A stretch of 64,000 nt of DNA. Origin: Hydractinia symbiolongicarpus (lineage: Eukaryota; Cnidaria; Hydrozoa; Anthoathecata; Hydractiniidae). Positions 24,106 through 38,233 of the stretch are shown here, in pieces. A model generated the notes under the pieces. It was not told the origin of the DNA, ran no database searches, and worked only from the letters and a program-made list of their open reading frames with translations. Position numbers and translations under genes: made by a program. Each line of letters opens with the position of its first letter. Position 1 is the stretch's first letter. The DNA lies in the NCBI RefSeq assembly GCF_029227915.1, contig NC_079879.1:15502001-15566000 (forward strand), read 5' to 3'.

Positions 24106-26630
24106 AGCCTTTATTAGACTGCAAAATGCCATATTACAGCCTTTATAGGACTGTGCATGTAGTTAAAAGTATTGTAAGGCAACGGCGCTAATAAAAACGA
24201 CCTGGGACGTTGTAGCACATTGAGACTTGAAGGACTAGGCCAATGGTAACTTGTGCAGGCAAATGGAACCACGTGATTTACGTGTGAGGCCTTTATTAGA
24301 CTGCAAAAGGCCATATTACAGCCTTTATAGGACAGTGCACGTAGTTAAGAGTGTTGTGAAGCAACGGCGCAAATGAAAACGACTTGAGACGTTGTAGCAC
24401 ATTGAGACTGGAACAACTATTCCACTGGTAACCTGCACAGACAGATGTAACCACGTGATTTACGTGTGAGGCCTTTATTAGACTGCAAAAGGCCATATTA
24501 CAGCCTTTATAGGACTGTGCACGTAGTTAGGAGTGTTGTAAGGCAACGGCGCTAATGAAAATGAATTGAAACGCTGTAGTGCATTGAGACTGTAAGGAAT
24601 AGTCCAATGGTAAAGTGCACAGGCAAACGGAACCACGTGATTTACGTGTGAGGCCTTTATTAGACTGCAAAAGGCCATATTACAGCCTTTATAGGACTCT
24701 GCACGTAGTTAGGAGTGTTGTAAGGCAACAGCGATTATGAAAACGACTTGAGACGTTGTAACGCATTGAGACTGGAAGGACTAGGCCAATGGTAACTTGC
24801 GCAGGCAAATGGAACCACGTGATTTACGTGTGAGGCCTTTATTAGACTGCAAAAGGCCATATTACAGCCTTTATAGGACTCTGCACGTAGTTAGGAGTGT
24901 TGTAAGGCAACGGCGCTAATGAAAACGACTTGAAACGCTGTAGCGCATTGAGACTGTAAGGAATAGTACAATGGTAACCTGCACAGGCAAATGGAACCAC
25001 GTGATTTACGTGTGAGGCCTTTATTAGACTGCAAAAGGCCATATTACAGCCTTTATAGGACTGTGCACGTAGTTAAGAGTGTTGTAAGGCAACGACACTA
25101 ATGAAAACGACTTGGGACGTTGTAGCGCATTGAGACTGGAACGATTAGTCCAAAGGTAACCTGCGCAGGCAGGTGAAGCCACGTGATTTACGTGTGAAGC
25201 CTTTATTAGACTGCAAAAGGCCATATTACAGCCTTTATAGGACTGTGCACGTAGTTAAGAGTGTTCTAAGGCAACTTCGCCAATGAAAACATCTTGGGAC
25301 GTTGTAGCGCATTGAGACTGGAACGATTAGTCCAAAGGTAACCTGCGCAGGCAGGTGAAGCCACGTGATTTACGTGTGAAGCCTTTATTAGACTGCAAAA
25401 TGCCATATTACAGCCTTTATAGGACTGTGCATGTAGTTAAAAGTATTGTAAGGCAACGGTGCTAATAAAAACGACCTGGGACGTTGTAGCACATTGAGAC
25501 TTGAAGGACTAGGCCAATGGTAACTTGCGCAGGCAAATGGAACCACGTGTTTTGCGTGTGAGGCCTTTATTAGACTGCAAAAGGTCATATTACAGCCTTT
25601 ATAGGACTGTGCACGTTGTTAAGAGTGTTCTAAGGCCACGGCGCTAATGAGAACAACCTGGGACGTTGTAGCGCATTGAGACTGGAAGGAATAGTCCAAT
25701 GGTAACCTGCACAGGCAAATGGAACCACGTGATTTACGTGTGAAGCCTTTATTAGACTGCAAAAGGCCATATTACAGCCTTTATAGGACAGTGCACGTAG
25801 TTAAGAGTGTTGTGAAGCAACGGCGCAAATGAAAACGACTTGGGAGGTTGTAACACATTGAGACTGGAACGATTAGTCCAAAGGTAACCTGCGCAGGCAG
25901 GTGAAATCACGTGATTTACGTGTGAGGCCTTTATTAGACTGCAAAAGGCCATATTACAAGCCTTTATAGGACTGTGCATGTAGTTAAAAGTATTGTAAGG
26001 CAACGGCGCTAATAAAAACGACCTGGGACGTTGTAGCATATTGAGACTTGAAGGACTAGGCCAATGGTAACTTGCGCAGGCAAATGGAACCACGTGATTT
26101 ACGTGTGAGGCCTTTATTAGACTGCAAAAGGCCATATTACAGCCTTTATAGGACAGTGCACGTAGTTAAGAGTGTTGTGAAGCAACGGCGCAAATGAAAA
26201 CGACTTGGGAGGTTGTAACACATTGAGACTGGAACGATTAGTCCAAAGGTAACCTGCGCAGGCAGGTGAAATCACGTGATTTACGTGTGAAGCCTTTATT
26301 AGACTGCAAAATGCCATATTACAGCCTTTATAGGACTGTGCATGTAGTTAAAAGTATTGTAAGGCAACGGCGCTAATGAAAACGACTTGAAACGCTGTAG
26401 CGCATTGAGACTGTAAGGAATAGATGGAACCACGTGATTTACGTATGAGGCCTTTATTAGACTGCAAAAGGCCATATTACAGCCTTTATAGGACTGTGCA
26501 CGTAGTTAAGAGTGTTCTAAGGCAACTTCGCCAATGAAAACATCTTGGGACGTTGTAGCGCATTGAGACTGGAACGATTAGTCCAAAGGTAACCTGCGCA
26601 GGCAGGTGAAGCCACGTGATTTACGTGTGA
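24106..26630. repeat. 14-monomer HOR unit, copy 2 (2525 bp)
   Basis: Every monomer start is the 21581 unit plus 2525. The extra A near 25958 and the 24-bp loss after 26423 are in the same places. In the stretches I compared by eye I saw no difference from copy 1. Equivalent units start at 40758 (full length) and at 34640, 49448, 54657 and 61733 (each 546 bp shorter). Confidence 0.9.
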
Positions 26631-26994
26631 AGCCTTTATTAGACTGCAAAATGCCATATTACAGCCTTTATAGGACTGTGCATGTAGTTAAAAGTATTGT
26701 AAGGCAACGGTGCTAATAAAAACGACCTGGGACGTTGTAGCACATTGAGACTTGAAGGACTAGGCCAATGGTAACTTGCGCAGGCAAATGGAACCACGTG
26801 TTTTGCGTGTGAGGCCTTTATTAGACTGCAAAAGGTCATATTACAGCCTTTATAGGACTGTGCACGTTGTTAAGAGTGTTCTAAGGCCACGGCGCTAATG
26901 AGAACAACCTGGGACGTTGTAGCGCATTGAGACTGGAAGGAATAGTCCAATGGTAACCTGCACAGGCAAATGGAACCACGTGATTTACGTGTGA
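26631..26994. repeat. Start of long composite block 1 (B' and H monomers)
   Basis: These are the first two monomers of the 7-mer sub-unit (B' with the CGTGTTTTGCGTG variant, then H). Instead of continuing into C', the array switches to the class A monomer with GGCGATATT. The same truncation joint is seen at 44534 and 56636, which helps define the three long composite blocks. Confidence 0.82.
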
Positions 26995-28086
26995 GGCCTT
27001 TATTAGACTGCAAAAGGCGATATTACAGCCTTTATAGGACTGTGCACGTAGTTAAGAGTGTTCTAAGGCAACTTCGCCAATGAAAACATCTTGGGACGTT
27101 GTAGCGCATTGAGACTGGAACGATTAGTCCAAAGGTAACCTGCGCAGGCAGGTGCAGCCACGTGATTTACGTGTGAAGCATTTATTAGACTGCAAAATGC
27201 CATATTACAGCCTTTATAGGACTGTGCATGTAGTTAAAAGTATTGTAAGGCAACGGCGCTAATAAAAACAACCTGGGACGTTGTAGCACATTGAGACTTG
27301 AAGGACTAGGCCAATGGTAACTTGCGCAGGCAAATGGAACCACGTGATTTACGTGTGAGGCCTTTATTAGACTGCAAAAGGCCATATTACAGCCTTTATA
27401 GGACAGTGCACGTAGTTAGGAGTGTTATAAGGCAACAGCGATAATGAAAACGACTTTGGACGTTGTAGCGCATTGAGACTGGAAGGAATAGTCCAATGGT
27501 AACCTGCACAGGCAAATGGAACCACGTGATTTACGTGTGAGGCCTTTATTAGACTGCAAAAGGCGATATTACAGCCTTTATAGGACTGTGCACGTAGTTA
27601 AGAGTGTTCTAAGGCAACTTCGCCAATGAAAACATCTTGGGACGTTGTAGCGCATTGAGACTGGAACGATTAGTCCAAAGGTAACCTGCGCAGGCAGGTG
27701 CAGCCACGTGATTTACGTGTGAAGCATTTATTAGACTGCAAAATGCCATATTACAGCCTTTATAGGACTGTGCATGTAGTTAAAAGTATTGTAAGGCAAC
27801 GGCGCTAATAAAAACAACCTGGGACGTTGTAGCACATTGAGACTTGAAGGACTAGGCCAATGGTAACTTGCGCAGGCAAATGGAACCACGTGATTTACGT
27901 GTGAGGCCTTTATTAGACTGCAAAAGGCCATATTACAGCCTTTATAGGACAGTGCACGTAGTTAGGAGTGTTATAAGGCAACAGCGATAATGAAAACGAC
28001 TTTGGACGTTGTAGCGCATTGAGACTGGAAGGAATAGTCCAATGGTAACCTGCACAGGCGAATGGAACCACGTGTTTTACGTGTGA
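26995..28086. repeat. Tandem duplication of 3 monomers (2 x 546 bp)
   Basis: The order A (with GGCGATATT and GTGCAGCC), B, F occurs at 26995, 27177 and 27359, and again at 27541, 27723 and 27905. The second F monomer differs at its right end (CAGGCGAATGG and CGTGTTTTACG), so the copies join inside F. The same doubled arrangement is at 57000-58091, 30005 bp away. The intermediate block has it once (44898-45443). Confidence 0.87.
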
Positions 28087-29543
28087 GGCCTTTATTAGAC
28101 TGCAAAAGGTCATATTACAGCCTTTATAGGACTGTGCACGTAGTTAGCAGTGTTGTAAGGCAACGGCGCTAATGAAAACGACTTGAAACGCTGTAGCGCA
28201 TTGAGACTGGAACGATTAGTTCAATGGTAACGTGCGCAGGCAGGTGAAACCACCTGATCTACGTGTGAAGCCTTTATTAGACTGCAAAAGACCATATTAC
28301 AGCCTTTATAGGACTGTGCACGTAGTTAAGAGTGTTGTAAGGCAACGACACTAATGAAAACATCTTGGGACGTTGTAGCGCATTGAGACTGGAACGATTA
28401 GTCCAAAGGTAACCTGCGCAGGCAGGTGAAGCCACGTGATTTACGTGTGAAGCCTTTATTAGACTGCAAAATGCCATATTACAGCCTTTATAGGACTGTG
28501 CATGTAGTTAAAAGTATTGTAAGGCAACGGCGCTAATAAAAACGACCTGGGACGTTGTAGCACATTGAGACTTGAAGGACTAGGCCAATGGTAACTTGCG
28601 CAGGCAAATGGAATCACGTGATTTACGTGTGAGGCCTTTATTAGACTGCAAAAGGCCATATTACAGCCTTTATAGGACAGTGCACGTAGTTAAGAGTGTT
28701 GTGAAGCAACGGCGCAAATGAAAACGACTTGAGACGTTGTAGCACATTGAGACTGTAAGGAATAGTACAATGGTAACCTGCTCAGGCAAATGGAACCACG
28801 TGATTTACGTGTGAGGCCTTTATTAGACTGCAAAAGGCCATATTACAGCCTTTATAGGACTGTGCACGTAGTTAAGAGTGTTCTAAGGCAACTTCGCCAA
28901 TGAAAACATCTTGGGACGTTGTAGCGCATTGAGACTGGAACGATTAGTCCAAAGGTAACCTGCGCAGGCAGGTGAAGCCACGTGATTTACGTGTGAAGCC
29001 TTTATTAGACTGCAAAAGGCCATATTACAGCCTTTATAGGACAGTGCACGTAGTTAAGAGTGTTGTGAAGCAACGGCGCAAATGAAAACGACTTGGGAGG
29101 TTGTAACACATTGAGACTGGAACGATTAGTCCACTGGTAACCTGCACAGGCAGAAGGAACCACGTGATTTACGTGTGAAGCCTTTATTAGACTGCAAAAT
29201 GCCATATTACAGCCTTTATAGGACTGTGCATGTTGGTTAAAAGTATTGTAAGGCAACGGCGCTAATAAAAACGACCTGGGACGTTGTAGCACATTGAGAC
29301 TTGAAGGACTAGGCCAATGGTAACTTGCGCAGGCAAATGGAACCACGTGATTTACGTGTGAGGCCTTTATTAGACTGCAAAAGGCCATATTACAGCCTTT
29401 ATAGGACTCTGCACGTAGTTAGGAGTGTGGTAAGGCAACGACGCTAATGAAAACGACTTGAAACGCTGTAGCGCATTGAGACTGTAAGGAATAGTACAAT
29501 GGTAACCTGCACAGGCAAATGGAACCACGTGATTTACGTGTGA
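28087..29543. repeat. Composite block 1, proximal part
   Basis: Eight monomers. The second (28269) is a chimera: its left neighbour belongs to the I-type context, but its AAAAGACC box combines the four As of ordinary monomers with the GACC of the 181-bp class, and the body is G. Compared with block 2 (45626-46170), 363 bp holding the I and J monomers are missing here. 28997-29361 holds C' and a B monomer with the extra base (near 29231-29240). The monomer at 29362 is D with GTGTGGTAAGG. Confidence 0.8.
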
Positions 29544-32500
29544 GGCCTTTATTAGACTGCAAAAGGCTATATTACAGCCTTTATAGGACTGTGCACGTAG
29601 TTAAGAGTGTTCTAAGGCAACTTCGCCAATGAAAACATCTTGGGACGTTGTAGCGCATTGAGACTGGAAAGATTAGTCCAAAGGTAACCTGCGCAGGCAG
29701 GTGAAGCCACGTGATTTACGTGTGAAGCCTTTATTAGACTGCAAAATGCCATATTACAGCCTTTATAGGACTGTGCATGTAGTTAAAAGTATTGTAAGGC
29801 AACGGCGCTAATAAAAACGACCTGGGACGTTGTAGCACATTGAGACTTGAAGGACTAGGCCAATGGTAACTTGTGCAGGCAAATGGAACCACGTGATTTA
29901 CGTGTGAGGCCTTTATTAGACTGCAAAAGGCCATATTACAGCCTTTATAGGACTGTGCACGTAGTTAAGAGTGTTCTAAGGCAACTTCGCCAATGAAAAC
30001 ATCTTGGGACGTTGTAGCGCATTGAGACTGGAAAGATTAGTCCAAAGGTAACCTGCGCAGGCAGGTGAAGCCACGTGATTTACGTGTGAAGCCTTTATTA
30101 GACTGCAAAATGCCATATTACAGCCTTTATAGGACTGTGCATGTAGTTAAAAGTATTGTAAGGCAACGGCGCTAATAAAAACGACCTGGGACGTTGTAGC
30201 ACATTGAGACTGTAAGGAATAGTACAATGGTAACCTGCACAGGCAAATGGAACCACGTGATTTACGTGTGAGGCCTTTATTAGACTGCAAAAGGCCATAT
30301 TACAGCCTTTATAGGACTGTGCACGTAGTTAAGAGTGTTCTAAGGCAACTTCGCCAATGAAAACATCTTGGGACGTTGTAGCGCATTGAGACTGGAAAGA
30401 TTAGTCCAAAGGTAACCTGCGCAGGCAGGTGAAACCACGTGATTTACGTGTGAAGCCTTTATTAGACTGCAAAATGCCATATTACAGCCTTTATAGGACT
30501 GTGCATGTAGTTAAAAGTATTGTAAGGCAACGGCGCTAATAAAAACGACCTGGGACGTTGTAGCACATTGAGACTTGAAGGACTAGGCCAATGGTAACTT
30601 GTGCAGGCAAATGGAACCACGTGATTTACGTGTGAGGCCTTTATTAGACTGCAAAAGGCTATATTACAGCCTTTATAGGACTGTGCACGTAGTTAAGAGT
30701 GTTCTAAGGCAACTTCGCCAATGAAAACATCTTGGGACGTTGTAGCGCATTGAGACTGGAGCGATTAGTCCAAAGGTAACCTGCGCAGGCAGGTGAAGCC
30801 ACGTGATTTACGTGTGAAGCCTTTATTAGACTGCAAAATGCCATATTACAGCCTTTATAGGACTGTGCATGTAGTTAAAAGTATTGTAAGGCAACGGCGC
30901 TAATAAAAACGACCTGGGACGTTGTAGCACATTGAGACTTGAAGGACTAGGCCAATGGTAACTTGCGCAGGCAAATGGAACCACGTGATTTACGTGTGAG
31001 GCCTTTATTAGACTGCAAAAGGCCATATTACAGCCTTTATAGGACAGTGCACGTAGTTAAGAGTGTTGTGAAGCAACGGCGCAAATGAAAACGACTTGAG
31101 ACGTTGTAGCACATTGAGACTGTAAGGAATAGTACAATGGTAACCTGCTCAGGCAAATGGAACCACGTGATTTACGTGTGAGGCCTTTATTAGACTGCAA
31201 AAGGCCATATTACAGCCTTTATAGGACTGTGCACGTAGTTAAGAGTGTTCTAAGGCAACTTCGCCAATGAAAACATCTTGGGACGTTGTAGCGCATTGAG
31301 ACTGGAACGATTAGTCCAAAGGTAACCTGCGCAGGCAGGTGAAGCCACGTGATTTACGTGTGAAGCCTTTATTAGACTGCAAAAGGCCATATTACAGCCT
31401 TTATAGGACAGTGCACGTAGTTAAGAGTGTTGTGAAGCAACGGCGCAAATGAAAACGACTTGGGAGGTTGTAACACATTGAGACTGGAACGATTAGTCCA
31501 CTGGTAACCTGCACAGGCAAATGGAACCACGTGATTTACGTGTAAGGCCTTTATTAGACTGCAAAAGGCTATATTACAGCCTTTATAGGACTGTGCACGT
31601 AGTTAAGAGTGTTCTAAGGCAACTTCGCCAATGAAAACATCTTGGGACGTTGTAGCGCATTGAGACTGGAAAGATTAGTCCAAAGGTAACCTGCGCAGGC
31701 AGGTGAAGCCACGTGATTTACGTGTGAAGCCTTTATTAGACTGCAAAATGCCATATTACAGCCTTTATAGGACTGTGCATGTAGTTAAAAGTATTGTAAG
31801 GCAACGGCGCTAATAAAAACGACCTGGGACGTTGTAGCACATTGAGACTTGAAGGACTAGGCCAATGGTAACTTGTGCAGGCAAATGGAACCACGTGATT
31901 TACGTGTGAGGCCTTTATTAGACTGCAAAAGGCCATATTACAGCCTTTATAGGACAGTGCACGTAGTTAAGAGTGTTGTGAAGCAACGGCGCAAATGAAA
32001 ACGACTTGAGACGTTGTAGCACATTGAGACTGGAACAACTATTCCACTGGTAACCTGCACAGACAGATGTAACCACGTGATTTACGTGTGAGGCCTTTAT
32101 TAGACTGCAAAAGGCCATATTACAGCCTTTATAGGACTGTGCACGTAGTTAGGAGTGTTGTAAGGCAACGGCGCTAATGAAAATGAATTGAAACGCTGTA
32201 GTGCATTGAGACTGTAAGGAATAGTCCAATGGTAAAGTGCACAGGCAAACGGAACCACGTGATTTACGTGTGAGGCCTTTATTAGACTGCAAAAGGCCAT
32301 ATTACAGCCTTTATAGGACTCTGCACGTAGTTAGGAGTGTTGTAAGGCAACAGCGATTATGAAAACGACTTAAGACGTTGTAACGCATTGAGACTGGAAG
32401 GACTAGGCCAATGGTAACTTGCGCAGGCAAATGGAACCACGTGATTTACGTGTGAGGCCTTTATTAGACTGCAAAAGGCTATATTACAGCCTTTATAGGA

Positions 32501-35367
32501 CTGTGCACGTAGTTAAGAGTGTTCTAAGGCAACTTCGCCAATGAAAACATCTTGGGACGTTGTAGCGCATTGAGACTGGAAAGATTAGTCCAAAGGTAAC
32601 CTGCGCAGGCAGGTGAAGCCACGTGATTTACGTGTGAAGCCTTTATTAGACTGCAAAATGCCATATTACAGCCTTTATAGGACTGTGCATGTAGTTAAAA
32701 GTATTGTAAGGCAACGGCGCTAATAAAAACGACCTGGGACGTTGTAGCACATTGAGACTTGAAGGACTAGGCCAATGGTAACTTGTGCAGGCAAATGGAA
32801 CCACGTGATTTACGTGTGAGGCCTTTATTAGACTGCAAAAGGCCATATTACAGCCTTTATAGGACTGTGCACGTAGTTAAGAGTGTTCTAAGGCAACTTC
32901 GCCAATGAAAACATCTTGGGACGTTGTAGCGCATTGAGACTGGAAAGATTAGTCCAAAGGTAACCTGCGCAGGCAGGTGAAGCCACGTGATTTACGTGTG
33001 AAGCCTTTATTAGACTGCAAAATGCCATATTACAGCCTTTATAGGACTGTGCATGTAGTTAAAAGTATTGTAAGGCAACGGCGCTAATAAAAACGACCTG
33101 GGACGTTGTAGCACATTGAGACTGTAAGGAATAGTACAATGGTAACCTGCACAGGCAAATGGAACCACGTGATTTACGTGTGAGGCCTTTATTAGACTGC
33201 AAAAGGCCATATTACAGCCTTTATAGGACTGTGCACGTAGTTAAGAGTGTTCTAAGGCAACTTCGCCAATGAAAACATCTTGGGACGTTGTAGCGCATTG
33301 AGACTGGAAAGATTAGTCCAAAGGTAACCTGCGCAGGCAGGTGAAACCACGTGATTTACGTGTGAAGCCTTTATTAGACTGCAAAATGCCATATTACAGC
33401 CTTTATAGGACTGTGCATGTAGTTAAAAGTATTGTAAGGCAACGGCGCTAATAAAAACGACCTGGGACGTTGTAGCACATTGAGACTTGAAGGACTAGGC
33501 CAATGGTAACTTGTGCAGGCAAATGGAACCACGTGATTTACGTGTGAGGCCTTTATTAGACTGCAAAAGGCTATATTACAGCCTTTATAGGACTGTGCAC
33601 GTAGTTAAGAGTGTTCTAAGGCAACTTCGCCAATGAAAACATCTTGGGACGTTGTAGCGCATTGAGACTGGAGCGATTAGTCCAAAGGTAACCTGCGCAG
33701 GCAGGTGAAGCCACGTGATTTACGTGTGAAGCCTTTATTAGACTGCAAAATGCCATATTACAGCCTTTATAGGACTGTGCATGTAGTTAAAAGTATTGTA
33801 AGGCAACGGCGCTAATAAAAACGACCTGGGACGTTGTAGCACATTGAGACTTGAAGGACTAGGCCAATGGTAACTTGCGCAGGCAAATGGAACCACGTGA
33901 TTTACGTGTGAGGCCTTTATTAGACTGCAAAAGGCCATATTACAGCCTTTATAGGACAGTGCACGTAGTTAAGAGTGTTGTGAAGCAACGGCGCAAATGA
34001 AAACGACTTGAGACGTTGTAGCACATTGAGACTGTAAGGAATAGTACAATGGTAACCTGCTCAGGCAAATGGAACCACGTGATTTACGTGTGAGGCCTTT
34101 ATTAGACTGCAAAAGGCCATATTACAGCCTTTATAGGACTGTGCACGTAGTTAAGAGTGTTCTAAGGCAACTTCGCCAATGAAAACATCTTGGGACGTTG
34201 TAGCGCATTGAGACTGGAACGATTAGTCCAAAGGTAACCTGCGCAGGCAGGTGAAGCCACGTGATTTACGTGTGAAGCCTTTATTAGACTGCAAAAGGCC
34301 ATATTACAGCCTTTATAGGACAGTGCACGTAGTTAAGAGTGTTGTGAAGCAACGGCGCAAATGAAAACGACTTGGGAGGTTGTAACACATTGAGACTGGA
34401 ACGATTAGTCCACTGGTAACCTGCACAGGCAAATGGAACCACGTGATTTACGTGTAAGGCCTTTATTAGACTGCAAAAGGCTATATTACAGCCTTTATAG
34501 GACTGTGCACGTAGTTAAGAGTGTTCTAAGGCAACTTCGCCAATGAAAACATCTTGGGACGTTGTAGCGCATTGAGACTGGAAAGATTAGTCCAAAGGTA
34601 ACCTGCGCAGGCAGGTGAAGCCACGTGATTTACGTGTGAAGCCTTTATTAGACTGCAAAATGCCATATTACAGCCTTTATAGGACTGTGCATGTAGTTAA
34701 AAGTATTGTAAGGCAACGGCGCTAATAAAAACGACCTGGGACGTTGTAGCACATTGAGACTTGAAGGACTAGGCCAATGGTAACTTGTGCAGGCAAATGG
34801 AACCACGTGATTTACGTGTGAGGCCTTTATTAGACTGCAAAAGGCCATATTACAGCCTTTATAGGACAGTGCACGTAGTTAAGAGTGTTGTGAAGCAACG
34901 GCGCAAATGAAAACGACTTGAGACGTTGTAGCACATTGAGACTGGAACAACTATTCCACTGGTAACCTGCACAGACAGATGTAACCACGTGATTTACGTG
35001 TGAGGCCTTTATTAGACTGCAAAAGGCCATATTACAGCCTTTATAGGACTGTGCACGTAGTTAGGAGTGTTGTAAGGCAACGGCGCTAATGAAAATGAAT
35101 TGAAACGCTGTAGTGCATTGAGACTGTAAGGAATAGTCCAATGGTAAAGTGCACAGGCAAACGGAACCACGTGATTTACGTGTGAGGCCTTTATTAGACT
35201 GCAAAAGGCCATATTACAGCCTTTATAGGACTCTGCACGTAGTTAGGAGTGTTGTAAGGCAACAGCGATTATGAAAACGACTTAAGACGTTGTAACGCAT
35301 TGAGACTGGAAGGACTAGGCCAATGGTAACTTGCGCAGGCAAATGGAACCACGTGATTTACGTGTGA
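29544..35367. repeat. Tandem duplication of 16 monomers (2 x 2912 bp)
   Basis: The order A, B, A, B/D chimera, A, B, A, B, C-like, A, C', A, B, C, E, D' fills 29544-32455 and repeats at 32456-35367 with no net indel. Monomer pairs such as 29726/32638, 30090/33002, 30818/33730, 31728/34640 and 32092/35004 are exactly 2912 bp apart. Shared small markers include GGAGCGATTAG near 30758 and 33670, GTGTAAGGCC near 31543 and 34455, and CTTAAGACG in both D' monomers. Blocks 2 and 3 have this set once, so the doubling is confined to block 1. Confidence 0.9.
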
Positions 35368-36618
35368 GGCCTTTATTAGACTGCAAAAGGCCATATTACA
35401 GCCTTTATAGGACTCTGCACGTAGTTAGGAGTGTTGTAAGGCAACGGCGCTAATGAAAACGACTTGAAACGCTGTAGCGCATTGAGACTGTAAGGAATAG
35501 TACAATGGTAACCTGCACAGGCAAATGGAACCACGTGATTTACGTGTGAGGCCTTTATTAGACTGCAAAAGGCCATATTACAGCCTTTATAGGACTGTGC
35601 ACGTAGTTAAGAGTGTTGTAAGGCAACGACACTAATGAAAACGAGTTGGGACGTTGTAGCGCATTGAGACTGGAACGATTAGTCCAAAGGTAACCTGCGC
35701 AGGCAGGTGAAGCCACGTGATTTACGTGTGAAGCCTTTATTAGACTGCAAAAGGCCATATTACAGCCTTTATAGGACAGTGCACGTAGTTAAGAGTGTTG
35801 TGAAGCAACGGCGCAAATGAAAACGACTTGGGAGGTTGTAACACATTGAGACTGGAACGATTAGTCCAAAGGTAACCTGCGCAGGCAGGTGAAATCACGT
35901 GATTTACGTGTGAGGCCTTTATTAGACTGCAAAAGGCCATATTACAAGCCTTTATAGGACTGTGCATGTAGTTAAAAGTATTGTAAGGCAACGGCGCTAA
36001 TAAAAACGACCTGGGACGTTGTAGCATATTGAGACTTGAAGGACTAGGCCAATGGTAACTTGCGCAGGCAAATGGAACCACGTGATTTACGTGTGAGGCC
36101 TTTATTAGACTGCAAAAGGCCATATTACAGCCTTTATAGGACAGTGCACGTAGTTAAGAGTGTTGTGAAGCAACGGCGCAAATGAAAACGACTTGGGAGG
36201 TTGTAACACATTGAGACTGGAACGATTAGTCCAAAGGTAACCTGCGCAGGCAGGTGAAATCACGTGATTTACGTGTGAAGCCTTTATTAGACTGCAAAAT
36301 GCCATATTACAGCCTTTATAGGACTGTGCATGTAGTTAAAAGTTATGTAAGGCAACGGCGCTAATGAAAACGACTTGAAACGCTGTAGCGCATTGAGACT
36401 GTAAGGAATAGATGGAACCACGTGATTTACGTATGAGGCCTTTATTAGACTGCAAAAGGCCATATTACAGCCTTTATAGGACTGTGCACGTAGTTAAGAG
36501 TGTTCTAAGGCAACTTCGCCAATGAAAACATCTTGGGACGTTGTAGCGCATTGAGACTGGAACGATTAGTCCAAAGGTAACCTGCGCAGGCAGGTGAAGC
36601 CACGTGATTTACGTGTGA
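35368..36618. repeat. Shortened 14-mer tail in block 1
   Basis: D (35368) and G (35550) are followed directly by C' (35732). In the full unit three monomers (A, B', H) stand between G and C'. The interval from the B at 34640 to the B' at 36619 is thus 1979 bp instead of 2525, a loss of exactly 3 x 182. The extra A (near 35944) and the 24-bp loss (36411) are present. The G monomer carries AACGAGTTGGG, shared with the G at 62643. Confidence 0.83.
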
Positions 36619-38233
36619 AGCCTTTATTAGACTGCAAAATGCCATATTACAGCCTTTATAGGACTGTGCATGTAGTTAAAAGAATTGTAAGGCAACGGTG
36701 CTAATAAAAACGACCTGGGACGTTGTAGCACATTGAGACTTGAAGGACTAGGCCAATGGTAACTTGCGCAGGCAAATGGAACCACGTGTTTTGCGTGTGA
36801 GGCCTTTATTAGACTGCAAAAGGTCATATTACAGCCTTTATAGGACTGTGCACGTTGTTAAGAGTGTTCTAAGGCCACGGCGCTAATGAGAACAACCTGG
36901 GACGTTGTAGCGCATTGAGACTGGAAGGAATAGTCCAATGGTAACCTGCACAGGCAAATGGAACCACGTGATTTACGTGTGAAGCCTTTATTAGACTGCA
37001 AAAGGCCATATTACAGCCTTTATAGGACAGTGCACGTAGTTAAGAGTGTTGTGAAGCAACGGCGCAAATGAAAACGACTTGGGAGGTTGTAACACATTGA
37101 GACTGGAACGATTAGTCCAAAGGTAACCTGCGCAGGCAGGTGAAATCACGTGATTTACGTGTGAGGCCTTTATTAGACTGCAAAAGGCCATATTACAAGC
37201 CTTTATAGGACTGTGCATGTAGTTAAAAGTATTGTAAGGCAACGGCGCTAATAAAAACGACCTGGGACGTTGTAGCATATTGAGACTTGAAGGACTAGGC
37301 CAATGGTAACTTGCGCACGCAAATGGAACCACGTGATTTACGTGTGAGGCCTTTATTAGACTGCAAAAGGCCATATTACAGCCTTTATAGGACAGTGCAC
37401 GTAGTTAAGAGTGTTGTGAAGCAACGGCGCAAATGAAAACGACTTGGGAGGTTGTAACACATTGAGACTGGAACGATTAGTCCAAAGGTAACCTGCGCAG
37501 GCAGGTGAAATCACGTGATTTACGTGTGAAGCCTTTATTAGACTGCAAAATGCCATATTACAGCCTTTATAGGACTGTGCATGTAGTTAAAAGTATTGTA
37601 AGGCAACGGCGCTAATGAAAACGACTTGAAACGCTGTAGCGCATTGAGACTGTAAGGAATAGATGGAACCACGTGATTTACGTATGAGGCCTTTATTAGA
37701 CTGCAAAAGGCCATATTACAGCCTTTATAGGACTGTGCACGTAGTTAAGAGTGTTCTAAGGCAACTTCGCCAATGAAAACATCTTGGGACGTTGTAGCGC
37801 ATTGAGACTGGAACGATTAGTCCAAAGGTAACCTGCGCAGGCAGGTGAAGCCAGGTGATTTACGTGTGAAGCCTTTATTACACTGCAAAATGCCATATTA
37901 CAGCCTTTATAGGACTGTGCATGTAGTTAAAAGTATTGTAAGGCAACGGTGCTAATAAAAACGACCTGGGACGTTGTAGCACATTGAGACTTGAAGGACT
38001 AGGCCAATGGTAACTTGCGCAGGCAAATGGAACCACGTGTTTTGCGTGTGAGGCCTTTATTAGACTGCAAAAGGTCATATTACAGCCTTTATAGGACTGT
38101 GCACGTTGTTAAGAGTGTTCTAAGGCCACGGCGCTAATGAGAACAACCTGGGACGTTGTAGCGCATTGAGACTGGAAGGAATAGTCCAATGGTAACCTGC
38201 ACAGGCAAATGGAACCACGTGATTTACGTGTGA
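36619..38233. repeat. 7-mer sub-unit plus two further monomers
   Basis: 36619-37869 is a complete 1251-bp 7-mer (B', H, C', B with extra A, C', 158-bp chimera, A). The next sub-unit starts at 37870 but keeps only B' and H before the array changes character at 38234. The B' at 36619 has the marker GTTAAAAGAATTG, also found at 51427 and 63712. Confidence 0.85.
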
